Shown piece after piece: positions 21,144 through 31,659 of a stretch of DNA of 64,000 bases; position 1 is the stretch's first letter; every line of letters starts with the position of its first letter. The position numbers were made by a program, and so were the translations under genes. The stretch comes from Closterium sp. Naga37s-1 (lineage: Eukaryota; Streptophyta; Zygnematophyceae; Desmidiales; Closteriaceae), in NCBI GenBank assembly GCA_947471745.1, contig CANJKZ010000410.1:908001-972000 (forward strand), given 5' to 3'. The notes beneath the pieces are model-generated. The model saw only the letters and a program-made list of their open reading frames with translations. It was not told where the DNA came from and did no database searches.

Positions 21144-21539
21144 TGTTAGAATTTGAAATGAGTTTGAAGGATCGTAGTCTTAGGATGGTAGCTTCCTGTC
21201 GTAGCGGAAGTCTTATATGAGTTAAGCCAGTTGTGAAGGCTTTGTCTAGACTTAATAAAGTCTATGCAGTGATATGTTTCAGGATAAAAAATGTCTCTGA
21301 AATCAGATATATTATAAAATGACAAACATACAAAATATATAGCTAGAGTAAAGTACCTGTTCGCCTACTGTACTGTGCTATTCTTATCTTGAAACGGTAC
21401 GTAACTATTCGCGAAGTCTATAGCTACGTGCTGACGTCATCCTAGGTCGCGTAGCGCTTTGCTGACGTCAGCCTATCGGTACTTTACTGTACTACACGAA
21501 TTTCCTTGAAGTGATTTATGTCTCGATATTATCTCAACA
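21144..21539 (-). mobile_element. Copia-4 5' LTR, complete (396 bp)
   Basis: Minus strand TGTTGAG...ATTCTAACA. The outer end is followed immediately by the right copy of the flanking duplicate. Confidence 0.93.
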
Positions 21540-21984
21540 GGTCGTAAGGTGGTTAAGGCCACAGAAGACGAGAAAGGCTGGGGAACATGATTACTTGTGC
21601 TATCAGAAGAGTTCACTCACGAGGCAAGCCGTCCACAGGGCTTGAGCAGAAATTACCGTATGGCCCCGGATATAGGCGCCGTCCGATTAAAGGCGCCGGC
21701 GTTTCTATCTGGAGCATGGCGCTTATGGCCGGAATTCGATTATAAGCGCCCCCCCCCCCCCCCCCCCCCCCTCCCACCCCGTAAAACACTGACATATTAT
21801 AAGCGCATGCAAATTTTATTTTTCAATGCTGATTAAAACAGTAACGAATTTCAAATTTCTAGCGAGTCAACACCCCCATTCTCACTTTGTTTAACTTTCG
21901 AGGACCTACTAGTTGCGCGTCCAGTCAATATGAGTTGGCACGCGGGCAAAATGACGTGCCAAAGCTCTGTGCACCATCAGAAAA
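21540..21984. repeat. Right copy of the ~445-bp segment flanking copia-4
   Basis: Same sequence as 14816-15266. Unlike the left copy it continues past CATCAGAA into AATCGCCCTCG, which shows that the undisturbed locus reads on to the right. Confidence 0.9.
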
Positions 21985-22134
21985 TCGCCCTCGCGCGATT
22001 CTGATTATGGACCCTGTAAAATTTCGATTCGATTCAACTTACGAGACTGAAATGTACAATTTGGTTCGTTTAAGTTGTATTTTATGTATTTGTCGTTATA
22101 TAAGCGCCAGCGCTTATAGCCGATATTCAATTAC
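21650..22134. mobile_element. Putative small DNA transposon remnant with TATAAGCGC-rich ends
   Basis: Both ends of this stretch carry related motifs: ATTACCGTATGG...GGATATAGGCGCC and GATTATAAGCGCC on the left, and, reversed, TTGAATATCGGCTATAAGCGC on the right. The right end breaks into the last exon of LRR-1. No transposase is visible. Terminal repeats of this look occur in pogo/Tigger-like and related families, but I cannot assign it. The left part is also present in the copy at 14816-15266. Confidence 0.4.
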
Positions 22135-23173
22135 AAGGTTCCCGCGAGGAAGTTGTCTTGGATGTCGAGGGAGAGGAGAGAGGTGGGCAGGGCTGGCACG
22201 GTCCCGGTCAGTGCGTCAGTGCAGGTCCCTGCAGGTAGGTGGTTCACGTAAGTTTATTTGCGTTACTGGGATGGACAGCTCGCAAAGGAGAGGCAAGTTA
22301 ACAAATCGAAAGGTCAGTGATGTAGTGTGGACCAGCTTGGAACCCGGCGAATGGTGGCATATCGATGACCCTGGGCCCATACTGTGAGTGTGTGGTTGGT
22401 TCCAAAACAATGACGAAACCAAAGTGGGTGCGTACAGCACGTGGGTGGGTTTTTGGAACAATGGCACATCGTACAGTACTTGTCGTCACAATGCAGTTCA
22501 TAAAACATGACAAGAGGAATGGGTGCTGAAAGCATTGAGTGGGTTAGAAACGTGCTTACAGGCCGGTGAGGGCAGGCAGGGAGACGAGGGCAGATGGAAT
22601 GGAGCCCGCAAACCAGTTGTTGTCCAGATGGCTGCAAGGAGAGGACGAGGCAGGAGGAAAGGGAATGGAAGGAGGCGAGGGAGAGAAAAGAGGAAAGGGA
22701 GAGGAAAGAGGCAAGCGATTAAAATGGTAAAAGTTAGCACAATGAGAAAATGAATCAGAATAATACATGGGAGCAGAATGAGGAAGGTACAAGCAGGAGA
22801 TGAGGGAGTGGAAGCATGCAATGGAGGGGAAGGAGGTATAGGAGATGAAGCAGGAAGGGTACTTCTGTTGTGTGAGAGGCTGGAGGGGGAAGGGTGATCC
22901 CAGGCAAATATGACCACTGAAACAAGATGACTATGTGGTGAGATATCAGATGAAGGTTGGTGCAGAGACGGGCAGCCTGAAACATTTAAAATGTGATCTA
23001 AGTTTGACGATTCATATCATCATGAGCTCATGGAACATTGGAACTATGAATACACTAAGTAGATACATGATGAGCTCATGAGCACAGCAAGATCAACATG
23101 GTATGGGGGTGTGTCTCTCTCGCGGCACAGGCGTCACTCACATGCACTTGATGGTCTGGAGTTTGGAGAAACC

Positions 23174-23238
23174 AGAATCGAGCAACTTCTTCCGCCATAT
23201 CGAGCAACTTCAAGATTCTGGCGAAAGAAGTTGCTCGA
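23174..23238. repeat. Inverted duplication inside an LRR-1 exon
   Basis: AGAATCGAGCAACTTCTTCCGCCA (written in part) at 23174-23197 reappears reversed and complemented at 23216-23238 with one mismatch, around a short centre. It replaces the expected end of the LRR codons. Confidence 0.7.
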
Positions 23239-24088
23239 CAGGTCCCTGAGGCATTGGGGGAAGGAGGGGGAGGGGGGCAATGGGGGGCAATGGGGAAAGG
23301 GTTGAAGTAAGATGCGCATCTGAAATTTGTGGAGAATCGGATCCCTGGGTTCAGATAAGGTAAAGAGCAGGTTGAATAGATACTCAAGGTGGAGAAGATG
23401 GGCTTTTACAATGCAACAGGAAGGAAGGGATGTGGATGCAGCCGAAGGTCTCTGGCTTAGCATTGGGAGCAAAATTGGGAGAGGGGGATGAGGCTTGGAC
23501 AGAGGTCAAGGGAAAGAGTGAGAGAGTGAGATGGAAAGAGGAACTGACAAGGATGTGAGGGTGGTGAGCTTGGAGATGTCAGCGTGCACACTGCCACTGA
23601 GGCCCATGGAAGTCACGTTCCTGCACGTGATCGCACCACCAGGAGAGGACGGGGAGGGGTGAGAGGGGGGCTGTGCGGAGGAGCATCATCAGGCAAACAT
23701 TAAGGACTGTTAAGTGTATAAGAGAAGCCAATGTGAAACAAGATGATCACATGACAGACAGGGAGGATGAGATGTAGAAACAAGACATGATAGAGAATAT
23801 GAGACACTACCATTTGGCACTCTGCATTTCAACCTCCAAGGCACTACATGTCTTGGCTGGCATTGAGATCGTCAACATTCCCATGGTCTCTTGCAGCACT
23901 CACAGACTGACGATAGCCCCAGAAAAGGAGCAGACCACGCCATTCCAGGTGTCTTTAACACTGACTTCGGGACTGCCGAGCGTGCAGGAAGAGGCCGCAA
24001 CCCAGGTGGAGTCGGTGACTCCCAGAGATGACTTGACGCTCAGTAGAGCTGATTCTGGGATGGGACGAGATGGGGGACGTGGTGGTGG

Positions 24089-24200
24089 TGATGGGGGTGA
24101 TGATGATGATGAGGAGGAGGAGGAGGAGGAGGAGGAGGAGGAGGAGAAGGAGGAGGACGAGGAGGAGGAGGAGGAGGAGGAGGAGGAGGACGAGGAGGAT
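24089..24200. repeat. (GAG/GGA)n trinucleotide tract
   Basis: About 110 bases of GAG repeat with GAC interruptions, after a GGTGATGATGATG start, in the first intron of LRR-1. Predicted poly-Glu or poly-Pro frames are artefacts. Confidence 0.95.
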
Positions 24201-24909
24201 TGGAACAGAGAATAGTGAGGGGGCGTGTGAGTTTGGAACGGGGCTTAAGATTCAACACTCTTGGGACATTTGAGAACGGAGAAGGGGGAAAGGGGGGTTG
24301 TGTAAAAGAGGCTGAAAATTTGGTGTGTGCACGGGAAACAAAGGGGTGAGAATGCAGTAGAATGGTAAGGTGTGCTTCTAGAAGAGAATGCCCACCTGAG
24401 GCGGTATCCATTGCGACCACAGGCGAATCTGTACAGCCACACGAGTGGGCATAGCCACACACAGGGGTACAGTCACACACAGGCGTACAGTCACACACAA
24501 ATTCACCATCAGGGGCAAGAAGAGGCTCAGAGAAGGACAGATCCACGGAAAGGAGAGAGGATTAGAGGCATTGCTGGAGCACCCCAAGAGTAGAAATACG
24601 AATGGAAACCAGCCAGCTGGTGTCCTGTCCTGTGTGTGTGCAACGCAGCAGCCGTCAAGAATAAGGTTGCGAACAAGAGCAAAGCATAAATGGCATTGCA
24701 TGGCATGGTCCTTGACTCCATGATACTTCAACATCACAAACCCTTACCCCTAATATCGAATTAAGCTTTCCTTTGCTGTCCATTTCGTCCTGGAAAAGGA
24801 CAAAGCCACACTTACCAAGACACTTCATGGGGACCAGTGGCAGAGAGGGGGAGTTTACAGACCCCGTACTGACTGCATCAGCACTGTCAGGGCCGCACAG
24901 CCCACCATA

Positions 24910-26266
24910 TCACAACTCCCCCTGGCCGTCTGCAGACCCGCAGATGACATAGGCGGAGGCAGGGAACTGCAGTAGACCGGAGGAGCGGCAGTAGGAGGAG
25001 GAAAGCAAGTAGTTGTGGTCGGCTGAACAACTCTTTAGGGAGAGCTTGGGGAAGGAGCCTGAGAGGTAGTTAAAGCCCACGTCCAGGGCGACGAGGGAGG
25101 TGGAGGGGATGGGCATAGTGCTCGTGAGGTAGTTGGAGAAGAGGCCTCTGATGGGGGGGAACGAACACAGGAAGGGAAGGGGGAATAAGCACAGGCGTGA
25201 GGTGGAGAGGGAAGGGCGAATAAGAACGATATGAGTGAGAATGAAGGAATTTGGAAGAAGGGGCGAGAGTGAGCTGTGCGTGCTGCTTCTAGTGTGGTTA
25301 GGTTTGGCAACAAGGCGATGAAGGAGGGAATGGATCTTGCACACCAATTGTAGTGGAAAAATCTGGAGGGGGAGGAGGTGAAATTAGAGGAAGGGTGAAG
25401 GGACATGAAACGGAAACCAAAGAAGAATTCAATTTGAGAAAGTGTTTATTGAAACGGCAGATGTTAGTCCTAACAATGTGTTGCTACAGAACATGAGTCA
25501 CGAAGCATTTCATGCCTTCACATACGAGAGGCTGGTAGTCAAGGCTCCATCAGACACGAGGTTTGGAACTCACAGCGCCTTGAGGCTGGGCACAATCTTA
25601 AGTGGCGCAGAGAACGAGTCAAGGCGGCCTTGGAAGAGGTTGTAACCAAAGTCACTAGGGCGGGCGGTGAGGGTATATTTGAGAATAGGAGCGATTTAAG
25701 AAGACTGATTTGTGTGCGTTGAAGTATAAAAATTTCTAAAAACAAATGTTCATAGCAAGTTTACCATCTGACCAGAACACACCTTCGCAATAAATGGTTT
25801 TTCTGCCTTACAATATCTGTACAGCTAGACTTGCGACAACTAGGCACTCCCTTTGCATTGCGGTCAGCCTGTCTGTGTGTTGTGTGTCACAGGTTCATGT
25901 GAGTGCGTCCCTAGTTCACCCTTACAGGTAAGTGAGCGCAGTGAGCTTGGAGATGCTTGAGTGAATAGACCCCTTTAGACTCTGATGAGCCACCGATCTA
26001 AAGGGGGTGATGGGAAGAGGCAGAGGGATTGGTGTAGAAGGAGTTGATGGAGGCCGCGTAGTTACCTATCTGGCCCCATTCTCCCCCCACTAAGCTTTAG
26101 CATGCATGCATGGGTGCTTATATTGAAAGCACGTCCCCGGAATCACCACAGAGCACGCCGGACCACGTGGTCTGTGTGGCAGCCTGCTTGCCAACCGCTT
26201 GGCACGGCACACCTGTTGCCCACGAGGTGAAAGTCACGCCTAGCGATGACTTGAGCGCCAAGAGTG
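24910..26266 (-). pseudogene. LRR-2: LRR protein gene, probably broken
   Basis: Minus-strand exons: 26122-26266 (N-cap; ALLALKSSLGV ... TTWSGVLCGDSGDVLSI), 25926-25997 (72 bp; LKGSIHSSISKLTALTYL), 25574-25654 (81 bp; FGYNLFQGRLDSF), 25291-25362 (72 bp; FHYNWCARSIPSF), 24910-25147 (GLFSNYLTSTMPIP, LDVGFNYLSGSFP, then a cysteine-rich end with VICGSADGQGEL). Phases agree throughout. Two donors are not GT: the N-cap exon ends at ATAAGC, and exon 25291-25362 ends at AGAAGC. The last exon stops at TGA right after GQGEL, where the LRR-4 paralog continues for about 30 codons; similar codons follow the TGA here. I judge it a recent pseudogene. No signal-peptide exon was identified upstream. Confidence 0.75.
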
Positions 26267-26535
26267 CTGGCGAAGGGGAGGGCAAGAGAGGGAGGAGATA
26301 AAGGGAGAGGGAAGTGCTAGTGGAGGAGAGATTTAGGAGAAGGGAGCACAGAGAGAGATGGAGAGAATTGCATTGGGACCAGGCTTTGAGAGAAGCTACT
26401 TATGTATGAGCTTTCCAATACAAGGAATAGCCCCCACACACATACCTGCGCTGCTGGTGGGTGGCATGTCCACTAGAACACCGCCTGTTGGAGTAAAGCG
26501 CAAGAAGTTTGAGTGGTATATAGATAGGCAGGTGA

Positions 26536-26665
26536 GTGAATCACAACCATCATTCAATAGCAGCAGCAGAAGCAGCAACAGCAGCAGCAGCAGAAGCAGC
26601 AACAGCAGCAGCAGCAACATCATTACAACCACCACCACCACCACCACAACCACCAACACCACTGG
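26536..26665. repeat. (CAG/AGC)n and (CAC)n trinucleotide tracts
   Basis: Mixed CAGCAGAAGCAGC units pass into ACCACCACC. On the minus strand this could extend a final LRR-3 exon as Gly/Val/Ala-rich sequence (stop at 26550), but I cannot confirm splicing. Confidence 0.85.
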
Positions 26666-26871
26666 CAGCAGCGAAAGACGAAGGAGGAGAAGTGGAAGGG
26701 TGCATTACTATGGAGAACAACTTGACACACACATGCACCACTGAGGAAAGCAGCATGAGCATTTGTCAATGCAAAGCTATAAAAAATCCAGACACATCCC
26801 ATCCTGCTGTAACAATGCTGAGGTGGCTAAAAAAAGTGTGGACCCCCACACGAACAGTTAAGGCCCATTAC

Positions 26872-28819
26872 CTGAGCAGAGCATGGATGCGGGAGCGTTC
26901 ACCCCCATGTTCAATGCGCCAAATGCAACAAAAAAAGCAGCTGCAGGCACACACTCCCCACCAGCACCCCAGCACATGGGAGCGACGGCGTTGGTAGTGC
27001 CACAGATGGCGCATTTAGCAGCAGATCTCTGGGTGGTTCCGAAAGTGGCGCACTTGGAGGGAGTAGTGAGACAACAGTTATTGCCAGCGCATATTGTAGG
27101 TGAGTGTGTGGCGATGTCCGAAATGTAGTTATGATTGAAGTCAAGAAACTTCAAGTTTGAACCCATGGCTGGGACGCTACCCGTTAGGAAGTTGTAATAC
27201 AAATTTCTGAAGAGAAGAGAAGGGTATGGGAGGGGAAGAAAAAGGAGAGGGAGGGGGGGAGACAGGGGGAGGGGGGGTTGGGGAGGGAGGGGTTGGCGAG
27301 TAGGAGGGTGGTAGTTGTCAGATAAACGGGCTTATTCATCATAACCAGGGATTGCGCAAAAGCGAGGTAGCTGACAATGTCAAGAGAATAAAGGGGTGAG
27401 TATGGAAGCTATGGCTATGAAAGCTACTTACAGAGATGACAGTGCTGGGAGATTCACGAGGTATGAGGGGACTGAGCCGTACAGAAAGTTGTAACCCAGA
27501 TGTCTGCCAAGTGTATGGCAGGGGAGTTGGTGGCCTGATTGATGTCAATCACTTGCTCTTATTGATGCGTCATTGTCTCAAGAGAGCAGAAAAAAAAAAA
27601 AAAAAATCCAGCTAGCTGTATGCCCCCATCTATCCCTTGAATTATGTGGCAAGTTCAGTGTCCGTGGACATGTGAAAAAAGTATGCCAGAGACGTGAACT
27701 TTCCTTCTCAGCATATCGTGTTTCTTTTCCGGCCTCTTATTCCTTCATCAGTCATGTTGTATGTTTCACAGTGCTCAATTTGCATGCTCGCGCGTGCTTG
27801 AATACTTACATGCTTTAGACTACTCACATGCCTTTGACAACTCACATGCCCTCGACTGCGCACATGATGCTGCCTTGACTGCGCACATGATGTTGCCTTG
27901 ACTGCGCACATGATGCTGCCTTGACTGCTCACATGATGTTGCCTTGACTGCTCACATGATGTTGCCTTGACTGCTGACATTCTCTTGACTTGATGGCTCA
28001 CAAGATCTGTAGAGCTGTAGACCCCTTGAGGATGGACGCATAGTCTTCCAAGCGGGCATAAATGAAATTTGCATGAAGATACCTGGTTAAGGGCAGGCGG
28101 ATGGGAACACATGCATGACATGGCATGCATGGCAGCACGTGCCGTGACATGGCATGAAAGCACAAGACAGCAGAAGCAAATCAACATCATGCAGTTTGCG
28201 AGGGCAGAGAGAAACAGGAGTTGAAGTTGCATGAATATGTCCCTACTGTATTACGCTTCGAAGTGGCCAACATAACACAAGAAAAATACTCTTCGAAAAA
28301 GACTGACAGAGCTGTGAGGGTAGTGAGCTTGGATATGTCAGCAGGCAGGCTAGTGGCCTTCAGTCCCTTGTTTGATAAGTCCCTGCAGGCGATTGAATGA
28401 ACAAAGGGCAGGGAGCAATGCAATAATTTTAACCATATGAATGGCTTATGGACCCACACATGAAGTGTAAAGGGTGTTTCGTCCCATTGGTGGTGTAAAT
28501 ACTTCTTCTACAGCAATGCTGATACAAGAGATTTGTAGTGTCGCTTCACGCACACGACATGTAAACAAAAGTCTAGCAGGGACATCCAGAAAATACTCAA
28601 TCACAAGTATGTGATTGCACCACGATAGTTTGAGTCATTTGTGAAGTTATACTTGTTCATGAACTCACATTTGGATGGCTGCCCCGTCCATGGAGCATAG
28701 AACATTCGACCAGAAGGTGACTCCCCACAGGAAAGTTCCATCGCCCGTACAGCAAAGAGAGGAGGCCCAATTATTGAATGTCAATCCCAGGGATGACTTG
28801 ATGGATAGAATCGCGGTCA
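26872..28819 (-). CDS. LRR-3: LRR protein with cysteine-rich C-terminal module
   Basis: Minus-strand exons with GT-AG borders and matching phases: 28669-28819 (N-cap; AILSIKSSLGLTFNNW ... WSNVLCSMDGAAIQ), 28308-28382 (75 bp; DLSNKGLKATSLPADISKL), 27432-27503 (72 bp; LGYNFLYGSVPSYLVNLPAL), 26872-27206 (YYNFLTGSVPAMG, LDFNHNYISD, then about 80 residues with 11 Cys, including NNCCLT, CAICGT and MCWGAGGEC). The N-cap exon expects one base from an upstream first exon, probably a signal peptide near 28900-29100 that I could not fix; a downstream exon is also expected because the last one ends in phase 1 at donor GTAATG. No stop interrupts the four exons. Likely extracellular or wall protein; ligand unknown. 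This is the best-preserved member of the cluster. Confidence 0.72.
27826..27990. repeat. Minisatellite in an LRR-3 intron (TTGACTGC[G/T]CACATGATG...)
   Basis: Units of about 27-30 bp repeat five to six times between 27826 and 27990, inside the intron between exons 28308-28382 and 27432-27503. The minus-strand open frame here is caused by the repeat. Confidence 0.9.
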
Positions 28820-29217
28820 CTGGATGGAGAGAAAAGGGAGGGAAGGGAAAAGTGGGGGAGGGTGGATTAAGCACGAGTGGGAAACGGTTGAGAGAGGATG
28901 TGGTAGACATATGCAGGTGTGTTCGCTACACGATTGGCAGGTGCCGAGAACGAGTGAGAAGGCAGGACGAAAGTGGGAGGGGCATGGGTGTTGGCGTTAA
29001 GAAAGAACGGCCCACTTGAGTCAGAATTCATGAGAACTGTGGCAGCATATCCTGTAGGCATCGCGGGGAAGATTCGGAGGCACAAAACAGTCACTCAGAT
29101 TAAACTAAGGTAGAAAATGCTTTAAAACAATATTGAGGGAACGTTGATGTAAAATGAACATACAAATAGATGGTGGCGTTGAACAGGCAACGGAGAGACG
29201 TTCCATCCGAATTTGAA

Positions 29218-29300
29218 TGGTGGCACCTCCTCCACTCCCACCCCCCCCCCCCCCTCCCCCCACTCCCCTCCCCCCGTTTCCCCCCCACGTGCCAGGCCAC
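29218..29300. repeat. C-rich low-complexity tract
   Basis: Runs of C with CTCCCC and CACTCC lie between the LRR-4 fragment and LRR-3. I see no gene between 28820 and 29407 apart from a possible LRR-3 first exon. Confidence 0.8.
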
Positions 29301-29407
29301 ATCATATCATTCTCTTGAAACTTTCTGTAATCCGCGCTCCAATATTTCTTACTGTGTCTGCCATCCTCTCTGCCCCTCAACACGCATCAAGCACCCGAAC
29401 AAGTCAA

Positions 29408-29726
29408 TCACACTGGCGGCACCGAAGGGGTATTGACGATTCCCTTGCTGACTGGCAGAGAGCTGTTGGCGGAACAAAGATCACCACTGCACAGCTCTCC
29501 CTGCCCGTCCATCGTGCCGCAGATGCTGCAGGCGGAGGTGGGGCGCTGCATCGAGCTGTAGGTGCGGCAGTAGGAGGAGATGAGGAAGCAGTTCTGGTCG
29601 GCCGCACAGACTGCGAGGGAGAGCTTGGGGAAGGTTCCAGAGAGGTAGTTAAAGCCCACGTCCAGAGCGACAAGGGAGGTGGAGGGGATGGGCATGGTGC
29701 CCGTGAGGTAGTTGGAGTAGAGGCCT
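29408..29726 (-). pseudogene. LRR-4: 3' exon fragment of an LRR gene
   Basis: One exon on the minus strand, acceptor CTTTCTCCAG, closely matching the last exon of LRR-2: GLYSNYLTGTMPIP, LVALDVGFNYLSGTFP, then the cysteine-rich module (VCAADQNC, SYCR, CSICGT, GQGELCSGDLC) and TGA. No LRR exons lie upstream between 29727 and 30200, so the rest of the gene is lost, probably through the mobile DNA that starts there. As the more complete version, it shows that the LRR-2 stop is premature. Confidence 0.75.
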
Positions 29727-29759
29727 CTGGAGAAAGTGGGGGTGGGAGGAGGGTGGTGG

Positions 29760-30286
29760 GAGAGAGAAGGGAGAGGGGAGCAGGCGTGAGTTATAAGATT
29801 AAGATGAAAGCTATGTGTGAAAAAGATAAGGGAAGGAAGCCGCTTTCAGGCACGAGATGAACCGTCAGCAACGTGGACCCCTTCTGCATGCATCTGCGGA
29901 TCCTTTCCTTAAACCCCTGTGTTGGGCAGAGAGGCAATAACAAAACTCATGCCACTTAATCAGGCTGGACTCTGTACCACCAAACCTCAAACGTTTTGGG
30001 TCTAACAAGGTTTTGGATGAATGAACCGAACTGGTTCCATTTGAACGTTACACAAATAAACATATTTGGGATTGAACCAGTTTGGGTTCAGTTTGTGCGC
30101 ATGCTTATGGTATACTGTGGCTTACAGTGTTGTGAGCTGTGGCAGAGAAGCAATGGCGGAGGGAATGGATCCTTCAGACCGCTGTAGGGACAAGCAACTA
30201 TAATCCAAGACATACACAGAATGACATCACCTACACCTGTCTAGGACAAAACACAGCAACAACATGGTGCAGGAAGAGGCGGACGC
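29760..30286. other. Stretch with no recognisable gene
   Basis: Purine-rich then AT-rich sequence between the LRR-4 fragment and the minus-strand remnant at 30287. I see no LRR exons, repeats or retroelement motifs in it. Confidence 0.5.
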
Positions 30287-31640
30287 TATATCTGATCTGT
30301 GCCAAGAACCGCGAGAAGCCCCGTCAGCGAGCGATGCAGCTCCCGCACTACCGCCGTGCTGATGCTGATCACATCGGCTGCAGTCCCAGCGCGCGAAAAA
30401 GCCGCAGGCCTCGTACAGCTGTCCCCAGCTGCCCAACGCCCGCAACTCCTCCCCTCGTGGGCGCAGCCAACATGGGCGCTAGGAGCTCCGCAAGCCAATC
30501 CGCGGCGTCAAGAAACTTGTCCCGGGAACCACCATCCAGGGTGTTCCCACGGGAGAGACCTGTGTGACCGTACATCTGGATAAGATGAACAGCCCGTAAA
30601 CCCTCAGAGAGGCGCCACAGCTGCCCAAGGGTCGCCTTCGGAACCTCTGCCGCGCGAGGAGGACTCACAAACGCGTGGAACGGCTGCACAGCGCCAGCAG
30701 CATGGGGAGCAGAATCACCAGGCAGAAGGGACGAATAAGGGGCAGGGGGAGCAGGAGGATGAGGAGCATCTGCCGCAGTGGAGTCACAAGAGTCACAGGA
30801 GGTGCAACAGGAGGAGGAGCGGCAGATGGACGCGGGAACTGCTGGTTCGTCTGCAGGGCCCTCTCCTCTCGCATCGCAGCCATTACGACTCGCTGCAAGT
30901 CTGCCATTGTCACCGGCGCATCAAACGCCCCGCCACGTCCACGTCCGTGACTTCCCCTCCAGCCCCCTCGCCCACCCCATCGCGCTTGCCAGTTCCCGCC
31001 CGATGAGCGGCGCTGAGAAGACTCATGTCGATGACGCGACGACTCCCGGTCATCTCGCCGGAAGGGCGAATGGGGTCGTGATGGTATAGCTGCCCAGAGG
31101 GAACCAACGGAGGAGCTACAGGCGCCAACTGAACAGCCTTGGCAGGCACCACAGCTGGAGCCGGGCCGCCAGTGGTGGCGGACACCGCCGCTAGCACCAA
31201 GTCGCCGCCAAGAGCAGCAGAGGCAGCGGCGACAATCGGGGCGGCAAGGACGGGGGCAACTGGTGGCGCAACAGCCGCAGAAGGTGCCACGTGCATGGGC
31301 TCCTGGCGAACGGGAGCGGGAGGAGCAACCACAGCAGCCGGATGCGACGTCGCGACCGGGGACTGAGAAATTGCTGCCGCAGGCCCACCAGTTGGCGACG
31401 ACATGGTTTTCGTGGCAGGCGGAAATGGCGGCTTCGCCGCGACGTTTGCCGATGCAGTCGCCGGCGGTGAGTTTTTGCGCACCACTGATACAACGGCAGC
31501 GCGCACTGGCGATGGCTCCGGCCCGTCAGCAATCACCATCACGAGAAGGAAGGTGTCGGAGTACGGGCCGACAAGGAGGAAGCGGCGAAGGAGGAGGGCC
31601 TGAAAATGCGATCCAAGCGGCGGGGCAAATGGCCTTAACA
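30287..31640 (-). pseudogene. Decayed Pro/Ala- and RGG-rich coding remnant of unknown type
   Basis: Minus-strand coding signal that moves between frames: a Pro/Ala/Val-rich part (31640-30910; repeated APPVAP, AAAS), then an RGG-like stretch near 30950 (RWGGRGGWRGSHGRGRGG), a helix-like segment (TMADLQRVVMAAMREERAL, about 30905-30845), another Pro-rich part, and a helical tail (QLWRLSEGLRAVHLIQMYG, DKFLDAADWLAELLAP, about 30640-30490; further VRELHRSLTGLLAVL near 30330). Order and composition recall a retroelement gag/ORF1 with an RNA-binding box, but there is no diagnostic motif. At least two frameshifts would be needed. It may be unrelated to the plus-strand element R-1 to its right. Confidence 0.35.
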
Positions 31641-31659
31641 CTACTAGTCACGAACGCTG

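Larger units (their letters stand above)
15263..21539 (-). mobile_element. Copia-4 LTR retrotransposon, near complete
   Basis: A Ty1/copia element on the minus strand with two LTRs, an initiator-tRNA-Met primer site and gag-pol. The LTRs differ at about four positions by eye over ~390 bp, so the insertion is young. It carries at least one frameshift (near 18475) and one stop (near 16966). The 3' LTR lacks its last ~9 bases, including the terminal CA (plus-strand TG), and abuts the left flanking duplicate. Confidence 0.93.
22135..24721 (-). pseudogene. LRR-1: secreted LRR protein gene, truncated
   Basis: Minus strand. A possible first exon from ATG at 24721 encodes a signal peptide (basic start, then AIYALLLFATLFLTAAA). 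The LRR N-cap exon is 23904-24056 (SALLSVKSSLGV ... TWNGVVCSF, donor GTGAGT). LRR exons of exactly 72 bp, phase 2, are 23549-23620 (ending DISKLTTLTSL) and 22560-22631 (LDNNWFAGSIPSALVSLPAL). Between them an exon starting at 23245 encodes DLSSNFF and then is disrupted by an inverted duplication. The last exon (about 22135-22228; NALTGTVPALP, LDIQDNFLAGTL) is out of phase with the previous donor and ends at the inserted TATAAGCGC element. Secreted LRR proteins act outside the cell in recognition; no kinase is seen. The exon-1/exon-2 junction is uncertain. Confidence 0.7.

Noticed and set aside
24089-24215. Poly-glutamate protein tail
   Set aside because: Trinucleotide repeat inside an LRR-1 intron, on the strand opposite the gene.
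22135-29726. Receptor kinase genes
   Set aside because: LRR exons have receptor-kinase-like 72-bp structure, but I found no kinase motifs (GxGxxG, VAIK, HRD, DFG) on the minus strand of this interval.
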